The notes under the pieces were generated by a model. That model made no database searches. It was given only the letters and a program-made list of their open reading frames with translations, and was not told where the DNA came from. Of a stretch of 64,000 nucleotides of DNA, positions 36,749-46,200 are shown one piece after another (position 1 is the stretch's first letter; every line of letters begins with the position of its first letter). The stretch is from Acidovorax sp. Root219. Lineage in GTDB: Bacteria > Pseudomonadota > Gammaproteobacteria > Burkholderiales > Burkholderiaceae_C. The DNA lies in contig NZ_LMIJ01000024.1 of NCBI RefSeq assembly GCF_001428665.1, positions 20,277 through 84,276 of the forward strand, in the 5' to 3' direction. The translations under genes were made by a program, and so were the position numbers.

Positions 36749-37829
36749 CTTCGGCCAGCAGTTGCTCTTCGCGCTGGCGCTCGCGCAGCCAGCGGGCATC
36801 GTTCTGGCCGGCCTCGGTCTCGGTGCGCAGCATGTGCATGGCGTTGGCAGCGCCCTGCATGGCGGCATGGCTGGCGATCTTGTCCATGGTCATCATGATG
36901 TGCTCGCGCAGCGGCATGTGGTCGCCGGTGGCCGGGTCCACGTACACCGCGTCCATGCCGAAGCGGCAGGCCTGGAAACGGTTGTAGGTGTAGACAAGGT
37001 AGTCGTCCTCCTCGGGCATGAAGGGCTGGTCCGCGAGGAACCAGGCGCCGAGCGACTGCACATAGCCCGCCAGCGCGGCGGCACGCTCGATGGTCAGCGG
37101 CGTGTCGAAGACTCGGATCTCGATGGTGCCGAACTCGGGCTTGGGGCGGATGTCCCAGTAGAAGTCCTTCATGCTCTTGACCACGCCGGTGCGCGTCATC
37201 TTGTCGAAGTAGGCGGTGAAGTCCTCCCAGGTCAGCGCGAACGGTGCGCGGCCCGACAGCGGGAAGGCGAACACCGAATTGAGCCGTGCCGAGTCGAAAG
37301 CCGTGTCCTGGCCCTGCACATAGGGGCTCGACGCCGACAGTGCGATGAAGTGCGGGATGTAGCGCGACATGCGGTGCAGCATGAGCAGCGCGGAATTGGC
37401 ATCGGGGCAGCCGATGTGCACGTGCTGGCCGAAGATGGTGAACTGCTTGGACAAATAGCCGTACAGCTCCGACAGCTCGCGAAAGCGCGGCTTGTCGTAG
37501 ATGCGCCGCTCGTGCCACTGCTGGAAGGGGTGCGTGCCCCCGCCCACCACGGCAATGTTGAGCTTGTCGGCGCTCTTGACCAGTGCATCGCGGATCGGCG
37601 TGAGCTGGCCCAGCACCTCGCTGGCCGAGTGGCAGATGTCAGTGGAGATCTCGATCATGCTGTTCGTCATCTCGGGCACCACGCTGCCAGGCAGCGGTGT
37701 CTTGTGCATGAGGCGCAGCATGTCCTCGGCATAGGGCGCGAGGTCGTAGTCGTTGGTGTTGACGAGCTGCAGTTCCAGCTCGACGCCCAGCGTCAGCGGT
37801 TCGGAATGGTTGAAGGCTTCAAGGCTCAC
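36705..37829 (-). CDS. ybdK: YbdK-type carboxylate-amine ligase (glutamate-cysteine ligase 2 family)
   Basis: The 374-residue protein starts at GTG (37829), overlapping the antiporter stop by GTGA. It has the GCS2 core: G-V-E-L-E-L-Q at residues 15-21, the H-V-H-I-G segment (about 137-141), and [13 protein letters not shown] (about 232-244). Members ligate carboxylates to amines using ATP; YbdK has weak gamma-glutamylcysteine synthetase activity and its true substrate is not settled. It is cytoplasmic and presumably co-translated with the antiporter. Confidence 0.9.
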   Translation of the reverse strand: MSLEAFNHSEPLTLGVELELQLVNTNDYDLAPYAEDMLRLMHKTPLPGSVVPEMTNSMIEISTDICHSASEVLGQLTPIRDALVKSADKLNIAVVGGGTHPFQQWHERRIYDKPRFRELSELYGYLSKQFTIFGQHVHIGCPDANSALLMLHRMSRYIPHFIALSASSPYVQGQDTAFDSARLNSVFAFPLSGRAPFALTWEDFTAYFDKMTRTGVVKSMKDFYWDIRPKPEFGTIEIRVFDTPLTIERAAALAGYVQSLGAWFLADQPFMPEEDDYLVYTYNRFQACRFGMDAVYVDPATGDHMPLREHIMMTMDKIASHAAMQGAANAMHMLRTETEAGQNDARWLRERQREEQLLAEVSRQAAQRFRGARI

Positions 37830-39085
37830 GCGTTGTCTCCGTTGCTGCTGGTGGTGGCGTTCGACAGCGGCGCCCAGGGTTTCGAACTCTCGCCCGCACG
37901 GTAGATGGCCACCGTGGCGATCACCGCGCCCAGCACCTCCATCAGCAGGATGGCGGGCAGGGCCACGCGGGCGATCAGGTGGCCGGTGGACGGCGAGGCC
38001 ACGACGAACTGCGAGGCGATCAGCAGCGCGATGGAGGACATGGGCGTCATCGCGCCGCCCACCCACAGGGCTTGGCGCCAGCTGGCACCGCTGCCCACAT
38101 TGCCCAGGGCCACGCCCAGCACCTTGGCCACCAGGCGCACGGCGATCAGGGCCAGCACCACGCCGGCCACGGGGCCGCTCCAGTCGGCTTGCGCGGCCAC
38201 GGTGGAGACCAGCACGAACATCAGCATGGTCAACAGCGACGACGCATTGCCCAACTGGCGCGGCCAGGCCCAGGGACGCGGGTTGAGCTGCTTGAGCAAG
38301 ATGCCGCCCAGCAGCGCGGCCAGCGGGGCCGAGCCACCCATGTGCGCGGCCACGGCGGTGCCGGCCGCGATCAGCGCCAGCAGCAGCATGGAGGTGTTTT
38401 CGCTGGCCGGGCTCATGATGCGCAGGGCCATGCGCATCACCAGCGCCAGCGCGGCGGCCACCACCACCGAGACGCCGAGCACCACGACCACGGGGTACAT
38501 GGTGTCGATGAGGGTCAGGCTCTGGCGGTTGATCTGCTCGGCCCGGGCACTGCCCAAGGTCAGCGCGTACAGCGTGGACAGGGTGGCCAGCACAATGGCG
38601 CGCTCGGTCACCGGGCCGGCGGCGCGGGTGTCGGCCACCACGCGCGTCAGCACCGCAGGCGAGGCGGCCAGCGCCACCAGGGCCAGGGGGCCGGCTACCT
38701 GCGTGGGCTGGTTGAGCCAGACCAATACCCAATACACAGCGAAATAGGTCAGCGTGGATTCGGCAATGCTCTGCACCAGCACCATGGGGTTGTGGCGGAA
38801 CCAGCGCAGCGGGATGCGCCCGCCGCATTCGAACAGCACCAGGGCGATGCCCAGTTCCAACAAGAACAGGCCGATGCCCTGCAGCGGCCACAGGGCACCG
38901 CTGAAGCCGGCCAGGCCCGCGGCCGTGCCTACCAGCGAATAGCCCACCACCTTGGGCAGGCCCGTGTGGCGCTGGCACAGGTAGCCGGCCATGGCGGCCA
39001 CTGCCAGCAGCAGGGACCATTGCACCGTGGGGAGCCCGGCCGAGGGGCGCAGCCACTGCGCCCAGAAGCTCAGGATTTCATTCAT
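37826..39085 (-). CDS. Cation:proton antiporter (KefB/CPA2-like)
   Basis: The 419-residue polytopic protein has about 11-12 hydrophobic segments and starts at the ATG at 39085, with AGAGG upstream. CPA2-like segments include V-L-F-E-C-G-G near residue 93 and conserved acidic and helical patterns of the exchanger domain. No C-terminal RCK/TrkA domain is present, unlike full KefB/KefC. It likely exchanges K+ or Na+ for protons. The overlap with ybdK is 4 bp; KefB/KefC systems respond to glutathione, which makes the pairing suggestive, though that link is inference. Confidence 0.82.
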   Translation of the reverse strand: MNEILSFWAQWLRPSAGLPTVQWSLLLAVAAMAGYLCQRHTGLPKVVGYSLVGTAAGLAGFSGALWPLQGIGLFLLELGIALVLFECGGRIPLRWFRHNPMVLVQSIAESTLTYFAVYWVLVWLNQPTQVAGPLALVALAASPAVLTRVVADTRAAGPVTERAIVLATLSTLYALTLGSARAEQINRQSLTLIDTMYPVVVVLGVSVVVAAALALVMRMALRIMSPASENTSMLLLALIAAGTAVAAHMGGSAPLAALLGGILLKQLNPRPWAWPRQLGNASSLLTMLMFVLVSTVAAQADWSGPVAGVVLALIAVRLVAKVLGVALGNVGSGASWRQALWVGGAMTPMSSIALLIASQFVVASPSTGHLIARVALPAILLMEVLGAVIATVAIYRAGESSKPWAPLSNATTSSNGDNA

Positions 39086-39413
39086 GTAGGTGACCTCTGC
39101 ATGGCGCGGGCACACGAGTCGCCCGCAGGTTGATTCTTCAGCGGCGCAGTGCCACCGGTGGGGTGGCGTGTGCCGTGCGGTACCCGCCAGATCACATCTG
39201 ATTGGCACGGCGTTGTACACAGCCGTGGCCCCAGCAGACAGCTGCTGGCGCGCCGTTACCTTAACGTACCCTGCAGAGACCTAAGAAATCGCTTCGGTTT
39301 TTCAGAAGGGCTGTGGCTTTCCAGGGTGCGCCTAATTTAACTGCCGCCGCCTGAGCTTCTTGTAGGACAGTTTCGAGCTTTGTAAGGAGCTGTTTGCAAC
39401 CTTGCAGTGTGCG
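39086..39413. other. Intergenic region without a recognised gene
   Basis: This 328-bp stretch separates the recombinase-family gene from the antiporter gene, both on the minus strand. It holds a CCAGCAG-ACAG-CTGCTGG hairpin near 39234-39251. No U-tract terminator and no convincing promoter is visible. The open frames in it lack ribosome-binding sites. Confidence 0.4.
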
Positions 39414-41399
39414 TCAGGCGGCTGGTGTGCGCCCGCGCCCCGGCATGAAGAAGCTCAAGGGGGCCGAGCGCAAGCGCTTGCGAATGGCCGCGTAGATGTG
39501 AGAGCGCTCCACGCCGCTCACGCTCTGCGCGCGCAGCGCCAGACTGAAGGCCAGGTAGAAGCTCACCGTGACGTTGAGCGCACCGATCAGCGGAATGGCC
39601 GCCACGGCCCACCAGAAGGCCTGCAGGTGCACCACCGCCATGCCCAGCGCGGCGCAGGCCGCCCCGATCTGGCCGGTGGACAGCGTCACGTGGCGCACGT
39701 CCAGCCCCAGGCCGAAGAAGCCGGCGATGGCCGGCACCAGGCCGAGCATGAAGCCGAGCGAGATGTTGGCCGCGAAGCCCGACAGGTTCTCGCGCAGGAA
39801 CCGCGCCCATCGGGCCGCGCGCGCCTGTCCCAGAAACCGGGTGATGCGCGGGTTGTAGTGCATGGCCGAGTCCAGGCGGTGCAGCACGAACCAGTTCTCC
39901 GTCCACCCCGCGATGATGCTCGACAGGAACAGCAGCACCCCGGTGAAGGCCGCGAAGAACAGCGAGGGCCCGAGCAGGTGCAGCGACTCGAACACATGCT
40001 CGGCCTGCTTTTCCGTGATGGCCGGCGCGCCGGTGGCCTGGGTGATGAGCAAGGCGAGGGCCAGCACGGCCGGGAACACCACCAGCACATTGCCCAGCAC
40101 AGCCGCCACCTGCGAGCGCACCAGGTGGGTGATCTCGTCCACGAACGATTCGATGGCATCGCTGGCCCCAAGCTCCTTGAGCTTGGCGGCCATGGCCGGT
40201 GCCGTCATCGCCGGCTGCTTGGTCGCGACCGTGAGGTGCAGCAGCTGGATCAGCACAAAGGTGGTGGCGTAGTTCACGCCCGCCCAGAAGCCGCCCCAGA
40301 AGGCCGACAGCGCCAGCGCATACAGGCCGAACTTGGCCAGCGTGGTGAAGGCCATCAGGGCCCCGCCGCCGGCCGCCTTCTTCACCATGGACCGGTACTC
40401 GGCGCCCGTGCGGGTGATGTAATGCTCGCCCGTCTCGGCGCTGCGCTCGGCCACCTTGGCCGCCAGCAGCGAGGAGTTGGAGGCAAACAGCGCGCGCAGG
40501 CTGCGCCGCTCCTGTCCCACCAGCACCAGATTGGCCATGAGTTTGGCGGCCGTCAGCGCCGGCTGGGGCGACAGCAGGCAGTCGAGCAACTGGCGCACGC
40601 GCAGGATGCGCTCGCGCAGCTGGCGCAGGCGAAACACCAGGCCGACCGAGATGCCGTTTTCCTCGAAATGCGTGTACACCGTGGCGGCGGCGGCGCGGCA
40701 GGCCTCCAGCCGCTCGCGCAGGCGCTGCACCGCAGCGTCGAGGCGCTCGGGCGTGCGCAGGCCGTGCAGCACCTCCACGCGCAGGCTTTCCACGTCGTGG
40801 ATCAGGGCATGGAAGGGCTGGGATTCGCGCGCCGTCTCGCTCATGCGCAGGCGCAGCTCGGGTGCAAAGCCGGTCGAGAGGATCTGCCCGGTACAGTAGG
40901 TGATGGCATCGAGCAGGGCCTTTTGCCAGCGCGAGGCGCCGCCCGTGTCCGTGGGTGCCAGCAGGTGCACCAGGCGTGTGAGCTGGGCCTCTTCCAGCGC
41001 GGCCACCCACTGGGCGTCGAACCCGCCGGGCAGGGCCAGCATGAACAGCTCCGAGGCATCGATGGTTTCGGGGCTTGCCGGCAGCAGCTTGTTGCGCAGG
41101 CGCTCGGCCACCTCGCTGGCCAGGGCCGTGCGCGGCGCAAAGCCGAAGTCGGCCAGCAGGGTGGTGATGTCCACCGTGTCGACCAGCATTGCCCACCATG
41201 CCTGGAGTTTCGCCTGCACCTCGGGGCGGGCTTCCGCCGCGTCCAGGAACAGCTGCAGGCGGCCGATGGCGCCGGGCACCGAGTCGCGCTTGCCGCGCAC
41301 CCAGTCGAGCAGGCCGATCAGCCACAGGTGGCGGTGGGCCAGATCGGCGTCCGGGTCCAGCCGCGCGAGGATGGTGGCCAGATCGACGCTGCGGCTCAA
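39414..41399 (-). CDS. Polytopic membrane protein of the family named site-specific recombinase (Gcr-like)
   Basis: The 661-residue protein starts at TTG, overlapping the apaG stop by TTGA; no ATG with family-like sequence is available further up. The first 350 residues are helical with W-W-A-M-L and L-L-A-D-F-G-F. Residues about 365-640 hold 6-8 membrane helices. The family name comes from an old annotation; no Ser or Tyr recombinase motif is seen. Function is unknown. The tight overlap with apaG is a reproducible Comamonadaceae arrangement as far as I recall. Confidence 0.8.
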   Translation of the reverse strand: MSRSVDLATILARLDPDADLAHRHLWLIGLLDWVRGKRDSVPGAIGRLQLFLDAAEARPEVQAKLQAWWAMLVDTVDITTLLADFGFAPRTALASEVAERLRNKLLPASPETIDASELFMLALPGGFDAQWVAALEEAQLTRLVHLLAPTDTGGASRWQKALLDAITYCTGQILSTGFAPELRLRMSETARESQPFHALIHDVESLRVEVLHGLRTPERLDAAVQRLRERLEACRAAAATVYTHFEENGISVGLVFRLRQLRERILRVRQLLDCLLSPQPALTAAKLMANLVLVGQERRSLRALFASNSSLLAAKVAERSAETGEHYITRTGAEYRSMVKKAAGGGALMAFTTLAKFGLYALALSAFWGGFWAGVNYATTFVLIQLLHLTVATKQPAMTAPAMAAKLKELGASDAIESFVDEITHLVRSQVAAVLGNVLVVFPAVLALALLITQATGAPAITEKQAEHVFESLHLLGPSLFFAAFTGVLLFLSSIIAGWTENWFVLHRLDSAMHYNPRITRFLGQARAARWARFLRENLSGFAANISLGFMLGLVPAIAGFFGLGLDVRHVTLSTGQIGAACAALGMAVVHLQAFWWAVAAIPLIGALNVTVSFYLAFSLALRAQSVSGVERSHIYAAIRKRLRSAPLSFFMPGRGRTPAA

Positions 41400-41803
41400 T
41401 GCAGCACCCGGCCGGTCAGGGGTTGTCCCGTGGGACCCTGGTTGATCGCCTCCAGCATGAACAGGTCGACCTTGGCATCGAAAGGCTCGCCTTCCTCGCC
41501 CACGCAATGGAAGGTGCCGTGCATGGTGCCGCTGGCCGTGCGCAGGCGGCACCCGCTGGTGTACTGGAAGGATTCACCAGGCTTGAGCAATGGCTGGTGA
41601 CCCACCACGCCCAGGCCCTTGACCTCTTCAGTATGGCCGCGCGAGTCGCTGATGATCCAGTGGCGCGAGATCAACTGGGCGGGCGCATCCCCGGCATTGG
41701 TGATGGTGATCGTATAGGCGAAGCTGAACACCCCTGTGTCCGGGGCAGACTGCTCCGGCAGGTACTCGGGCTGCACTTGCACGTCAAACTGGTACTTTGG
41801 CAT
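41396..41803 (-). CDS. apaG: ApaG protein
   Basis: The 135-residue protein has a fibronectin-III-like ApaG fold with [16 protein letters not shown] and the glycine signature [20 protein letters not shown]. Its function is unresolved; it is often linked to apaH, which is not here. TACCAT ends 6 nt before the ATG and no Shine-Dalgarno is present. The divergent rpe starts only 29 bp away. Confidence 0.94.
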   Translation of the reverse strand: MPKYQFDVQVQPEYLPEQSAPDTGVFSFAYTITITNAGDAPAQLISRHWIISDSRGHTEEVKGLGVVGHQPLLKPGESFQYTSGCRLRTASGTMHGTFHCVGEEGEPFDAKVDLFMLEAINQGPTGQPLTGRVLH

Positions 41804-41826
41804 GGGCGAATGGTAACTGCGACAAT
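41797..41826 (+). promoter_or_regulatory. Candidate rpe promoter
   Basis: A -35 TTGGCA (41797-41802) and -10 GACAAT (41821-41826) with an 18-nt spacer lead to a predicted transcription start on or beside the rpe ATG at 41833. The -35 overlaps the apaG start codon. Confidence 0.45.
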
Positions 41827-41832
41827 TGGGGC

Positions 41833-42513
41833 ATGAGCCGACCTTTTCGCATAGCCCCCTCGATCCTCTCCGCCGATTTTGCCCGCCTGGGCGAAGAAGT
41901 GCGCAATGTCATTGCCGCCGGAGCGGACTGGATCCACTTCGACGTGATGGACAACCATTACGTGCCCAACCTCACATTCGGCCCCATGGTGTGCCAAGCG
42001 CTCAAGCCACATGCCAAGACGGCCGATGGAACCGCCATTCCGGTGGATGTGCACCTGATGATCGAGCCCGTGGACGCCCTGGCGGCCGCCTTTGCCGATG
42101 CCGGGGCAGACTACATCAGCTTCCACCCCGATGCCTCGGGCCATGTGCACCGCAGCATCCAGGCCATCCGCTCCAAGGGCGCCAAGCCCGGCCTGGTGTT
42201 CAACCCGGCAGAACCGCTGGACGTGCTGGACTGGGTGATCGACGACATCGACCTCATCCTGATCATGAGCGTGAACCCCGGCTTTGGCGGCCAGAGCTTC
42301 ATCGATTCGGCCCTGCGCAAGATCGAGGACGTGCGCCGCCGCATCGACGCCAGTGGCAAGGACATCCGCCTGGAGGTTGATGGAGGCATCAAGACGGACA
42401 ACATCCGCCGGGTGGCGGATGCGGGTGCTGACACGTTCGTGGCGGGCAGTGCCATCTTCGGCAAGCCGGACTACAAGGGCGTCATCGACGCCATGCGAGT
42501 CCAACTGGGCTGA
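41833..42513 (+). CDS. rpe: Ribulose-phosphate 3-epimerase
   Basis: The 226-residue TIM barrel has P-S-I-L-S-A-D-F at 9-16, H-F-D-V-M-D at 35-40 with the catalytic Asp 37, N-P-G-F-G-G-Q near 148-154 and V-D-G-G-I at 182-186 with Asp 183. It interconverts ribulose-5-phosphate and xylulose-5-phosphate. It is divergent from apaG. gph, which normally follows rpe, is 6.6 kb downstream. Confidence 0.96.
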   Translation: MSRPFRIAPSILSADFARLGEEVRNVIAAGADWIHFDVMDNHYVPNLTFGPMVCQALKPHAKTADGTAIPVDVHLMIEPVDALAAAFADAGADYISFHPDASGHVHRSIQAIRSKGAKPGLVFNPAEPLDVLDWVIDDIDLILIMSVNPGFGGQSFIDSALRKIEDVRRRIDASGKDIRLEVDGGIKTDNIRRVADAGADTFVAGSAIFGKPDYKGVIDAMRVQLG

Positions 42514-42552
42514 CTGCGGCGCGCTGGCTGGCTGAGCCGCCAGCCGCTGGCC

Positions 42553-42945
42553 TTACTTCTGCGCGGGGACGATGATCGTGGTCGTCGTCGATTCGCGCAG
42601 CACGCCACCGCCAGAGACCGAGCCGCTCACGGCACTGCTCTCGACGCGGCGCACACACTCCGAGCGCTCCTGCGCACTCTGGAAGGCACTGCAGCGGTCG
42701 GTGCCGTTGGCCGCCGCGATCGGGCCGGGGTCGCTCAGTTGGCCCTTGCGCGATGCATCCAGCGCGTTGGTGGCCTCGCGCATGCAGGTCGCCATGCTGT
42801 CCTGGGTGTTGTTGGTCATGCACTTCTGGCGGTCTTGCTCATAGCGGGCAGTGGCCTCCGAAGAAGCTGTCTGGGCCAAAGCGGCGCCAGAGACCGCCAG
42901 CAGGGCAGCAGTGATGACCGGGGCGAAAAAGGCAATGCGTTTCAT
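42553..42945 (-). CDS. Small exported hypothetical protein
   Basis: The 130-residue protein has a signal peptide of about 25 residues ending A-L-A-Q, with AAGGAG upstream of the ATG. The mature part is short, hydrophilic and helix-forming, with four cysteines (C-M-T-N, A-T-C-M, D-R-C-S, S-E-C-V) that could form disulfides. The C-terminus is Gly/Ser/Thr-rich. I do not recognise the family. It sits alone between rpe and the histidine kinase. Confidence 0.75.
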   Translation of the reverse strand: MKRIAFFAPVITAALLAVSGAALAQTASSEATARYEQDRQKCMTNNTQDSMATCMREATNALDASRKGQLSDPGPIAAANGTDRCSAFQSAQERSECVRRVESSAVSGSVSGGGVLRESTTTTIIVPAQK

Positions 42946-43094
42946 GGGTAAGGCTCCTTGCGCCAGGCGCAAATGACAGGGGTGCAACCAAGTTGCAAAA
43001 GGATGGATGCAGCGTAGCCCTGCATCTCCTCGTACCCTGTCGGACAGCGCCGACCCCGGTCGTGCGCCGTGGCGCCTTCTTCCTGCGGCCTTGC

Positions 43095-45242
43095 CTAGCC
43101 CAGCCGCTGGAACGTCAGAATGAATGCCACCCCATCTGCCGTATTGCGCGCATTGATCGTGCCGCCCATCTTGGCCATGTAGGTCTTGGCCACGAACAGG
43201 CCCTGGCCCCGGTGCTCCCCTTCGCCCACGGGTGTGGGCAGGTTGGGGTCGGAGACTCCCAGCTCGAAGATGCGGCCCAGCAACTCGTCGGCAATCGTGA
43301 CCCCCACGTTGTGCAGCATGGCGCTGGCGGTGGATTCCGAGGCCGTGAGCGTGAGCGTGATGGCCGTGCCCGCAGGGCGGTAGCGGTCGGCATTGCGCAG
43401 GATGTGCGTGACCACGTCCTCCAGCGCGAATTCGTCGGCGCGCACGATGACGGTGCCCGCGCCACCCTGGTACACCACGTCCACGATGCCTGCGAAGTGC
43501 GCGTTGTCCGCCACATGGCGCAAAAAGGCGTCGAGGTCGAGCCGGCCCTGCGGCACGTCGGCCGCCTGCAGCGCCTCGGCCGGCGAAGCGGTGCCATAGA
43601 GCACGTGCACCGCCTGCTGCATGCGCTGCACGTAGCGGTGGCCTGGGTCGCCAGGGCCCCCATGCAGCACCATCAGCGACTGCAGGGGCGACATGATCTC
43701 GTGGCCCACGGCATGCCACATGTCGCGCTCCTGCTGGGCGCGCAGCTGCTCACGCTGGATGTCGTCCTTCACGCGCTGCAGCAGGTCGGCCAGACCGCCG
43801 GCGAGGATGCCCAGCTCGTCCGAGCCGCGCAGGTCCGAGACATCGAGGTCCCCCAGGCGCGGGCCGATGTGCCCGTCCTGCACGTTGTAGGAGACGGCGG
43901 CTGCGCGCCGGGTGAGGGCGGTCACGCGGCGCAGCAGCCCCACCTCCACGACCAGCCAGGCCAGCGCGATGGCGGTCAGCATGGCACCCAGGTACCAGGA
44001 CATGCGCGTGGCCACCGCGGCCAGGCCCTGCTCCAGCCCGCGCAGATTGCCGGTGAAGCTGACCACGTAGTTGCCCGTGGGCGTGTCGAGGATGTCCAGG
44101 CCCGCCGGCGTGGCGCGCGCATCGGGCGCGTCCAGTGGCAGCCAGCTCACCAGGCGGATCAGCCAGGGGGCCGAGGGCTCGGCCTGCACCTCGCTGCCCT
44201 TGAGGGTGAGGGTGTTCTCCTCGCCATCGCCCATCTTGCGCACCTGCACCTTTTCGCCGGGCAGCAGGCTGCGCGTGACTTCGGTGAGCGATGCCCCGGG
44301 CTGCGCGCCGGGGGTGTTGCTGTCGAACAGCGCCGGGCCCTCGCCGGGCGCGAGCATCTCCACGCGCACGCGCATGCTGCCCAGGTCTTCGGGCGGCCAC
44401 ACCAGGCGCTCCTTGCGGAACAGCGCCTCGCGGAACAGCTCCACCGGCAGGCGGATGGAATAGAAGCTGCGGCGCAGGCAGTCGGGCGCAGCGCCGGCCA
44501 GGTCGCGGCACTGGCCGTTCTGCCACAGCCAGCCGCGAAAATCGCGCACCGGGCGCGCGCGCGCATCGAGCGCCTCGCCACCGTTGTCCACAAAGCCGGT
44601 GAGCCGGCCACGTGCCCCGGGGCTGGTGCCGGCCGCCGTGCCGCTGGCTGGCGCCATGGCCTCGAAAGGCGCCACCCAGCGGCTGGTGGTGCCGCGCATG
44701 TCCAGCGTCACGCGCGCCCGGTGCACGGCCGCCAGGTCCAGCGCACCGCGTTCGCGCGCGGCCAGTTCGCCTGCGTAGAAGCTGCCCACGATGTAGATGA
44801 AGCCGCCTGCGTAGGGGTTGTTGCCTATGGCCGCGCAGACCGCTGAGCCATCGGGGTACTGCACCGAGCAGCCGGCCATCTCCACCGCCTGCTGGGCCTT
44901 GTTCTGGTCGTCGAAGTCGATGGCCGAGTAGGGCAGTAGCAGCGGTGCCAGCGGCGTGGCGCCCTGGCCCAGGCTGCCCGCATTGAGCAGCGCGAGCTGC
45001 CCCGAGGGGTGGCGAAGCCGCGCCATCACCTCGGCCTGGCTGCGCTCGAAGCCGTGCTGGTAGCTCTGCCAGGCGCGCTCCTTCTCCTCGCGCAGCAGCA
45101 CCACACTGAGCGCCACGGTGGCCACCGCCAGCAGGATGAACACGCTGCGCACCAGGATGCGCAGGCGAAAGGCCGGCAGCCCCAGCCGAGGCATCTCGAG
45201 CCGAGGCATCTCCAGGCCGGGGCGCAGCAGGCGCTTGATCAT
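43095..45242 (-). CDS. Sensor histidine kinase
   Basis: The 715-residue protein starts at an ATG overlapping the response regulator stop (ATGA). TM1 is at about 28-50 and TM2 at about 415-437, leaving a periplasmic sensor of some 360 residues with no recognised fold. A HAMP-like linker follows, then the phosphoacceptor helix G-H-E-I-M-S-P-L-Q with His 514 and an ATPase domain with N-A-D-R-Y-R-P-A-G (N box) and G-Q-G-L-F-V-A (G box). The N-terminal tail has a duplicated E-M-P-R-L from a 15-bp repeat. The ligand is unknown. Confidence 0.9.
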   Translation of the reverse strand: MIKRLLRPGLEMPRLEMPRLGLPAFRLRILVRSVFILLAVATVALSVVLLREEKERAWQSYQHGFERSQAEVMARLRHPSGQLALLNAGSLGQGATPLAPLLLPYSAIDFDDQNKAQQAVEMAGCSVQYPDGSAVCAAIGNNPYAGGFIYIVGSFYAGELAARERGALDLAAVHRARVTLDMRGTTSRWVAPFEAMAPASGTAAGTSPGARGRLTGFVDNGGEALDARARPVRDFRGWLWQNGQCRDLAGAAPDCLRRSFYSIRLPVELFREALFRKERLVWPPEDLGSMRVRVEMLAPGEGPALFDSNTPGAQPGASLTEVTRSLLPGEKVQVRKMGDGEENTLTLKGSEVQAEPSAPWLIRLVSWLPLDAPDARATPAGLDILDTPTGNYVVSFTGNLRGLEQGLAAVATRMSWYLGAMLTAIALAWLVVEVGLLRRVTALTRRAAAVSYNVQDGHIGPRLGDLDVSDLRGSDELGILAGGLADLLQRVKDDIQREQLRAQQERDMWHAVGHEIMSPLQSLMVLHGGPGDPGHRYVQRMQQAVHVLYGTASPAEALQAADVPQGRLDLDAFLRHVADNAHFAGIVDVVYQGGAGTVIVRADEFALEDVVTHILRNADRYRPAGTAITLTLTASESTASAMLHNVGVTIADELLGRIFELGVSDPNLPTPVGEGEHRGQGLFVAKTYMAKMGGTINARNTADGVAFILTFQRLG

Positions 45243-45973
45243 GTCTTGAGGCGGCCCTGCGCCAGCGGCGAGCCGACCCAACGGAAACCGCGCATGGGCA
45301 CGTTCTCGATGCCTTCGAAGGCCGGGTCCACCTCGCGCAGGGCCTCGCGGATGGTGCTCACGTGCTTGCGCACGTTGTCGCGGTTGCGCCCGCTCTTGAC
45401 CACCTCGAACAGCTCGTCGTACGACACCACCTCGCCGCTGCGCTGGTGCAGCGTGGCCAGGATGCGCTGCGCCGTGAGCGGCAGGTTGATGCGCTCGCCG
45501 CGCCAGGTGGGGGTGCGCTGCCACAGCGGGTCGAGCACCAGCGCGTCGCCTGCGGAGGCCGGTGCCACAGCGGCGGGTTGGGCTGCCTGGGTGGCCTGCG
45601 TGGTGCGCAGGATGTCGAGGAAGGTCTCGATGAAGTCGGCCTCCTCGAAGGTCGTCTTCTGCAGGTAGTCCCAGGCGTCCAGCGCCTTCATGATGCTGCG
45701 GTAGATGGCTGCCGGCATGGCCGACACCACCAGCACCGGCGTGCCCTGGCGCAGCTTGTTGATGGCATTGATGAGGGCCACGCCCGCATGGCGCTCGCGG
45801 CCGAGCTCGATGTCCAGCACCACCGCGTCGTAGTGCTCGCGCGCCAGGGCCGCCTCGGCCTCGTCGCGGGTGAACCACTGGTCGATCACGATGCCGCTGC
45901 GCGCACTGCGGATCCAGCCGGCCAGTTGGTTGCTGGTGGGCAGGTCGTCTTCGATCACGGCAATGCGGGTCAT
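45239..45973 (-). CDS. Response regulator with winged-helix output domain
   Basis: The 244-residue protein has a receiver domain with acidic pocket E8-D9-D10, phosphorylatable D54 in V-V-L-D, and K105 in the D-Y-L-Q-K region. An Ala/Pro linker is followed by an OmpR-type DNA-binding domain (about 148-238). It is first in an operon with its kinase. It is divergent from the SPFH gene pair, which is the likely regulatory target. Confidence 0.92.
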   Translation of the reverse strand: MTRIAVIEDDLPTSNQLAGWIRSARSGIVIDQWFTRDEAEAALAREHYDAVVLDIELGRERHAGVALINAINKLRQGTPVLVVSAMPAAIYRSIMKALDAWDYLQKTTFEEADFIETFLDILRTTQATQAAQPAAVAPASAGDALVLDPLWQRTPTWRGERINLPLTAQRILATLHQRSGEVVSYDELFEVVKSGRNRDNVRKHVSTIREALREVDPAFEGIENVPMRGFRWVGSPLAQGRLKT

Positions 45974-46123
45974 GGGCTGTTCTGCGAGTGGTGCTGCAGG
46001 GATTATCCCGGCCGCCCGCCTGCAGCGGTGTGAGTTTTTCTTCCGCGGGCGGAGCTTTTGCACGCCCGGCGTGAGCGCTTTGGTGGGGGCGCCGCATTGT
46101 TGCTTCCGGGGGGAACGCGAAGA

Positions 46124-46136
46124 ATTGGACACCAAT
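46124..46136. promoter_or_regulatory. Inverted repeat between response regulator and SPFH genes
   Basis: ATTGG-ACA-CCAAT is a perfect 5-bp dyad located 64 bp upstream of the SPFH start codon, in the shared divergent region. It could be the operator of the adjacent response regulator. Confidence 0.3.
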
Positions 46137-46200
46137 GCAGCACGGAATCCGGCGCAGCAGAGAAACCACCCACCGAACCGAATCAACGAGGGAAGACACC

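Noticed and set aside
39083..39220. Longer antiporter start with 45 extra residues
   Set aside because: The extension is Cys/His-rich with no ribosome-binding site; the ATG at 39085 has AGAGG and a normal first helix.
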